Assembly: GCA_029858545.1 (NCBI GenBank)
Contig: JAOUFA010000175.1
Span: 1-7,465 of the forward strand
DNA: 7,465 nt
DNA from: Betaproteobacteria bacterium
GTDB lineage: Bacteria; Pseudomonadota; Gammaproteobacteria; Burkholderiales; SG8-39
Direction: 5' to 3'
Position 1 is the stretch's first letter, and each line of letters starts with the position of its first letter. Of the stretch, positions 5,624-7,465 are shown piece by piece. Position numbers and translations under genes: made by a program. Under the pieces are notes generated by a model. It was not told the DNA's origin. It made no database searches and saw only the letters and a list, made by a program, of their open reading frames with translations.

Positions 5624-6044
5624 ACTTCGCGAACAGTCGCCCGATATCCGCGAATGCCTTGAATTCGAGCGCGTTGCCGCAGGGATCGAGCAGGAACATC
5701 GTCGCCTGCTCGCCGACTTCGCCCTTGAAGCGGATATATGGCTCGATCACGAACTGGACGCCTGCGCCTTTGAGCTTCTCGGCGAGCGCTTGCCAGTCAG
5801 CCATCGGCAGCACCGCGCCGAAGTGGCGCACCGGGACGTTTTGGCTGTCGACCCGTGTCGTGCCGCGATGCCCCGCCTCGGGCGAGAGGTGCGCGACGAT
5901 CTGGTGGCCGTAGAAATTGAAATCGACCCAATCGTCGGCCGAGCGGCCTTCGGGGCAGCCGAGCAGCTTGCCGTAGAACTCGCGCGCCTTGCCGAGACTG
6001 GTGACGGGAAAGGCGAGGTGAAAGGGTGGCAGCGTTGCGGACAT
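5622..6044 (-). CDS. VOC superfamily (glyoxalase-fold) protein
   Basis: 140 residues, cytosolic, with two beta-alpha-beta-beta-beta modules. Module 1 begins PPFHLAFPVTSLGKAREFYGKLLG and module 2 has VRHFGAVLPM...WQALAEKLKGAGVQF...FLLDPCGNALEFKAF. Likely metal ligands H9, H74 and E127 occupy the positions expected of a metal-dependent VOC enzyme; the D-P-x-G-N-x-L-E-F motif is typical of the C-terminal strand. The family includes glyoxalases, extradiol dioxygenases, fosfomycin and bleomycin resistance proteins and isomerases; nothing here decides between them, and it is too short for a two-domain ring-cleaving dioxygenase. ATG 6044 is chosen over an in-frame TTG at 6062: homology starts just after it and a GGAA lies about 8 nt upstream. 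It is transcribed toward clsB and away from the DUF349 gene, so it is probably a single-gene unit. Confidence 0.87.
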   Translation of the reverse strand: MSATLPPFHLAFPVTSLGKAREFYGKLLGCPEGRSADDWVDFNFYGHQIVAHLSPEAGHRGTTRVDSQNVPVRHFGAVLPMADWQALAEKLKGAGVQFVIEPYIRFKGEVGEQATMFLLDPCGNALEFKAFADIGRLFAK

Positions 6045-6075
6045 GGACGGTTCCGGAACCAATGCGAACGATGCA

Positions 6076-6109
6076 ATTATCGCGGATTAAGGGGGTGCGG
6101 ATCTGTCAA
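6076..6109 (-). promoter_or_regulatory. Possible promoter for the VOC gene
   Basis: On the minus strand a perfect TTGACA (plus-strand 6104-6109) precedes GATAAT (plus-strand 6076-6081), which lies 31 nt before the ATG at 6044. The spacer is 22 nt, longer than the usual 16-18, so the two hexamers may not work together. Confidence 0.3.
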
Positions 6110-6152
6110 CAAACGTTCGGGACGGTGGCCGGTCACCGAGCCCACTATCGCT

Positions 6153-6158
6153 TAGAAT
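6153..6158 (+). promoter_or_regulatory. Possible -10 element for the DUF349 gene
   Basis: TAGAAT at 6153-6158, 37 nt before the ATG at 6196, is a good -10 hexamer in an otherwise GC-rich stretch. No recognisable -35 is found 16-18 nt upstream. The 151-nt divergent gap (6045-6195) must hold a promoter for this gene because its upstream neighbour points the other way. Confidence 0.3.
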
Positions 6159-6195
6159 CCGCTATTCCCGTTCCATTCGATGCGCTGGGCGAACC

Positions 6196-7465
6196 ATGAG
6201 CTGGCTACCAGGCCTCACCCCGAACACGAAGACTTCCCCCGAGAGCGCGGTTTCACCGCGCGAGGCGGCGGCGCGCGCGAAGGCATTGCGCGAACAGGTG
6301 ACGCGTCTGCGCGCATCGCTTGCCGGAATCGACGAGGCGCAGCGCGAGGCGCGCGAGCGCGAACTGGGCCATGCGATCGCGGAAGCGGGCGGCGATCTGC
6401 TCGACGCGGACTCGCCGCGCGTGGTCGTCGCGGCAATTTGTCATGCCGGCGACAAGGCGCTTGCCTTGCAGTGGATGGAGCGGCTGCACGACGAAGCCTC
6501 GTTTGCCGAGGTCGCGCTCGATGCGCGCTACGCCGAACCGCGGTTCGCCGCCGCGCAGCACCTCAACGACGATGCGCTGCTCGAGCGCGTGGCCGCCGGC
6601 ACGCGCGAGCGCGACAAGCGGGTGCACCGCCATTGCGCGGACATCCTGCGCGCGCGTAGCGACCATGTCCAGCACGCGGCCCGCGCTGAGGAGCTGATCG
6701 GGCAGCTGGATGCACTGGCCGGGGAACCCGCGCCCCTCGTGGTGGCGCGCCTCACCCAGATGGAGCGCGCGCTACAGTCGCTTGGCGACGTCCCCGAGGC
6801 GGCGCCGTGCCGCGCGCGGCTCGAACAGTTGTTTCTGCGCATGCGCGCCGAAAGCGAAGCGCTGCGCCAGCTGCACCAGATCGCCGGACGTGTCGATGCG
6901 CTCGCCGCCGAGACCGTGGTCGATGTCTGGCCGCTCGGCGAGCGCCTCGACGCCTGGCAGGCGGGGCTGGCATCGCTGCGTGAATCGGCGACGGCGCTTC
7001 CCGACTGGACCACGGGGGTGGCGACGTCGGCCGCCATGCGCGCGGCGCTCGCGGCGATCGAGGCGCATCTTGCCGAATTGATCTCGGACATGGACCTGTA
7101 CGCCGCGGGCGAGGCTTTCATTGCGGCGCTCGATGGTGCGGGCGAACCGCACGCGTGGGAGGCGCTAGCGAAACCGCGGCACGCCGCGGCACGCAGGCTG
7201 CTCGATGCGAAGTGGGCCGAGCACCAGGAGCGTACGCGTCCAGCGCCAGCGCCGGTGGCCGAACAGGCGAAGCCCAGGGTCGAGATCGACCTTGCCGCGG
7301 TGCAGAAGGCCCTGTTCGCGCTCGATCAGGCGATCGAACAGGGTCGCGTCGCCGACGCCGAGCGCTTCGACGCGCGCATCGAGAAGCTGCTCGGTGCGGC
7401 AAGCCTGCCGCGCAGTCTGGACGCGCGCTGGAAGCGCGCGCGCGGCGAAATCACGCGTCTGCGCG
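6196..7465 (+). CDS. DUF349 domain-containing protein (N-terminal part, runs off the window)
   Basis: An unbroken frame of 423 codons from ATG 6196 to the window edge. The product is almost wholly Ala/Arg/Glu/Leu-rich and helical, with long coiled-coil-like stretches (about 20-55, 160-235). Residues 75-155 look like HEAT-type repeats: paired short helices with RFAAAQHLNDDALLERVA and RDKRVHRHCADILRA. That arrangement, and the later EIDLAAVQKAL...LFALDQAIEQGRVADAERF followed by LPRSLDARWKRARGEITRLR, resemble the N-terminal half of large betaproteobacterial DUF349 proteins; the DUF349 repeats themselves would lie beyond the window. A Pro/Ala linker (PAPAPVAEQ) at about 351-359 separates two helical parts. 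Family function is not established. No signal peptide. The start has only a weak GGGCG 5' of the ATG. The gene is divergent from the VOC gene and opens a new transcription unit. Family call is by pattern of sequence, moderately sure. Confidence 0.75.
   Translation, partial: MSWLPGLTPNTKTSPESAVSPREAAARAKALREQVTRLRASLAGIDEAQREARERELGHAIAEAGGDLLDADSPRVVVAAICHAGDKALALQWMERLHDEASFAEVALDARYAEPRFAAAQHLNDDALLERVAAGTRERDKRVHRHCADILRARSDHVQHAARAEELIGQLDALAGEPAPLVVARLTQMERALQSLGDVPEAAPCRARLEQLFLRMRAESEALRQLHQIAGRVDALAAETVVDVWPLGERLDAWQAGLASLRESATALPDWTTGVATSAAMRAALAAIEAHLAELISDMDLYAAGEAFIAALDGAGEPHAWEALAKPRHAAARRLLDAKWAEHQERTRPAPAPVAEQAKPRVEIDLAAVQKALFALDQAIEQGRVADAERFDARIEKLLGAASLPRSLDARWKRARGEITRLR

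Noticed and set aside
6045..6062. TTG start six codons upstream for the VOC gene
   Set aside because: An ATG at 6044 sits just before the conserved region with an acceptable ribosome site; TTG is rarer and adds nothing conserved.
6245..6261. 7-bp hairpin with a 3-nt loop early in the DUF349 gene
   Set aside because: About 50 nt into the coding region, with no T-run or start codon nearby. Such stems are common in GC-rich coding DNA.
7174..7193. Tandem duplication of CCGCGGCACG in the DUF349 gene
   Set aside because: Two copies of a 10-mer, in frame with Ala/Arg codons of a low-complexity helix; likely chance or slippage, with no sign of function.

Overview
The window is GC-rich, densely packed bacterial chromosome. 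Its gene content and order (DUF502 membrane protein, aspS, nudB, an EEP-family hydrolase, clsB, then a DUF349 protein) and its protein sequences fit a betaproteobacterium. I would not go below class from this sequence alone. Nothing in it looks like a transposon, prophage, CRISPR array or RNA gene.

Bases 3-5581 form one plus-strand block with almost no intergenic space: DUF502 protein (5' end outside the window), aspS, a secreted guanyl-specific RNase of the RNase Sa/barnase family, a barstar-type inhibitor, nudB, a possible 34-residue small ORF, a YbhP-like EEP hydrolase, and clsB. Gaps are 28 nt, 13-16 nt, ATGA overlap, GTGA overlap, GTGA overlap, ATGA overlap and 10 nt. This looks like one operon with translational coupling. 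It mixes translation (AspRS), folate synthesis (NudB), envelope lipid work (DUF502, EEP hydrolase, ClsB) and an RNase/inhibitor pair. A VOC (glyoxalase-fold) gene is convergent, on the minus strand (5622-6044). A likely two-way terminator region with a perfect 18-bp palindrome separates it from clsB. From 6045 to 6195 a divergent promoter region leads into a long coiled-coil-rich DUF349-type protein that runs off the right edge.

Points most worth a second look: (i) a complete RNase Sa-like toxin and barstar pair inside a housekeeping operon; (ii) a 34-codon ORF that exactly fills the nudB-EEP gap, overlapping both neighbours by 4 nt and preceded by a good Shine-Dalgarno; (iii) a hairpin that buries the nudB Shine-Dalgarno at the end of the barstar gene; (iv) residues in AspRS that mark it as probably non-discriminating; (v) four perfect palindromes of 18-22 bp in 7.5 kb, three of them inside genes. 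None of these proves a new system. The small ORF is the item I could not match to anything known.
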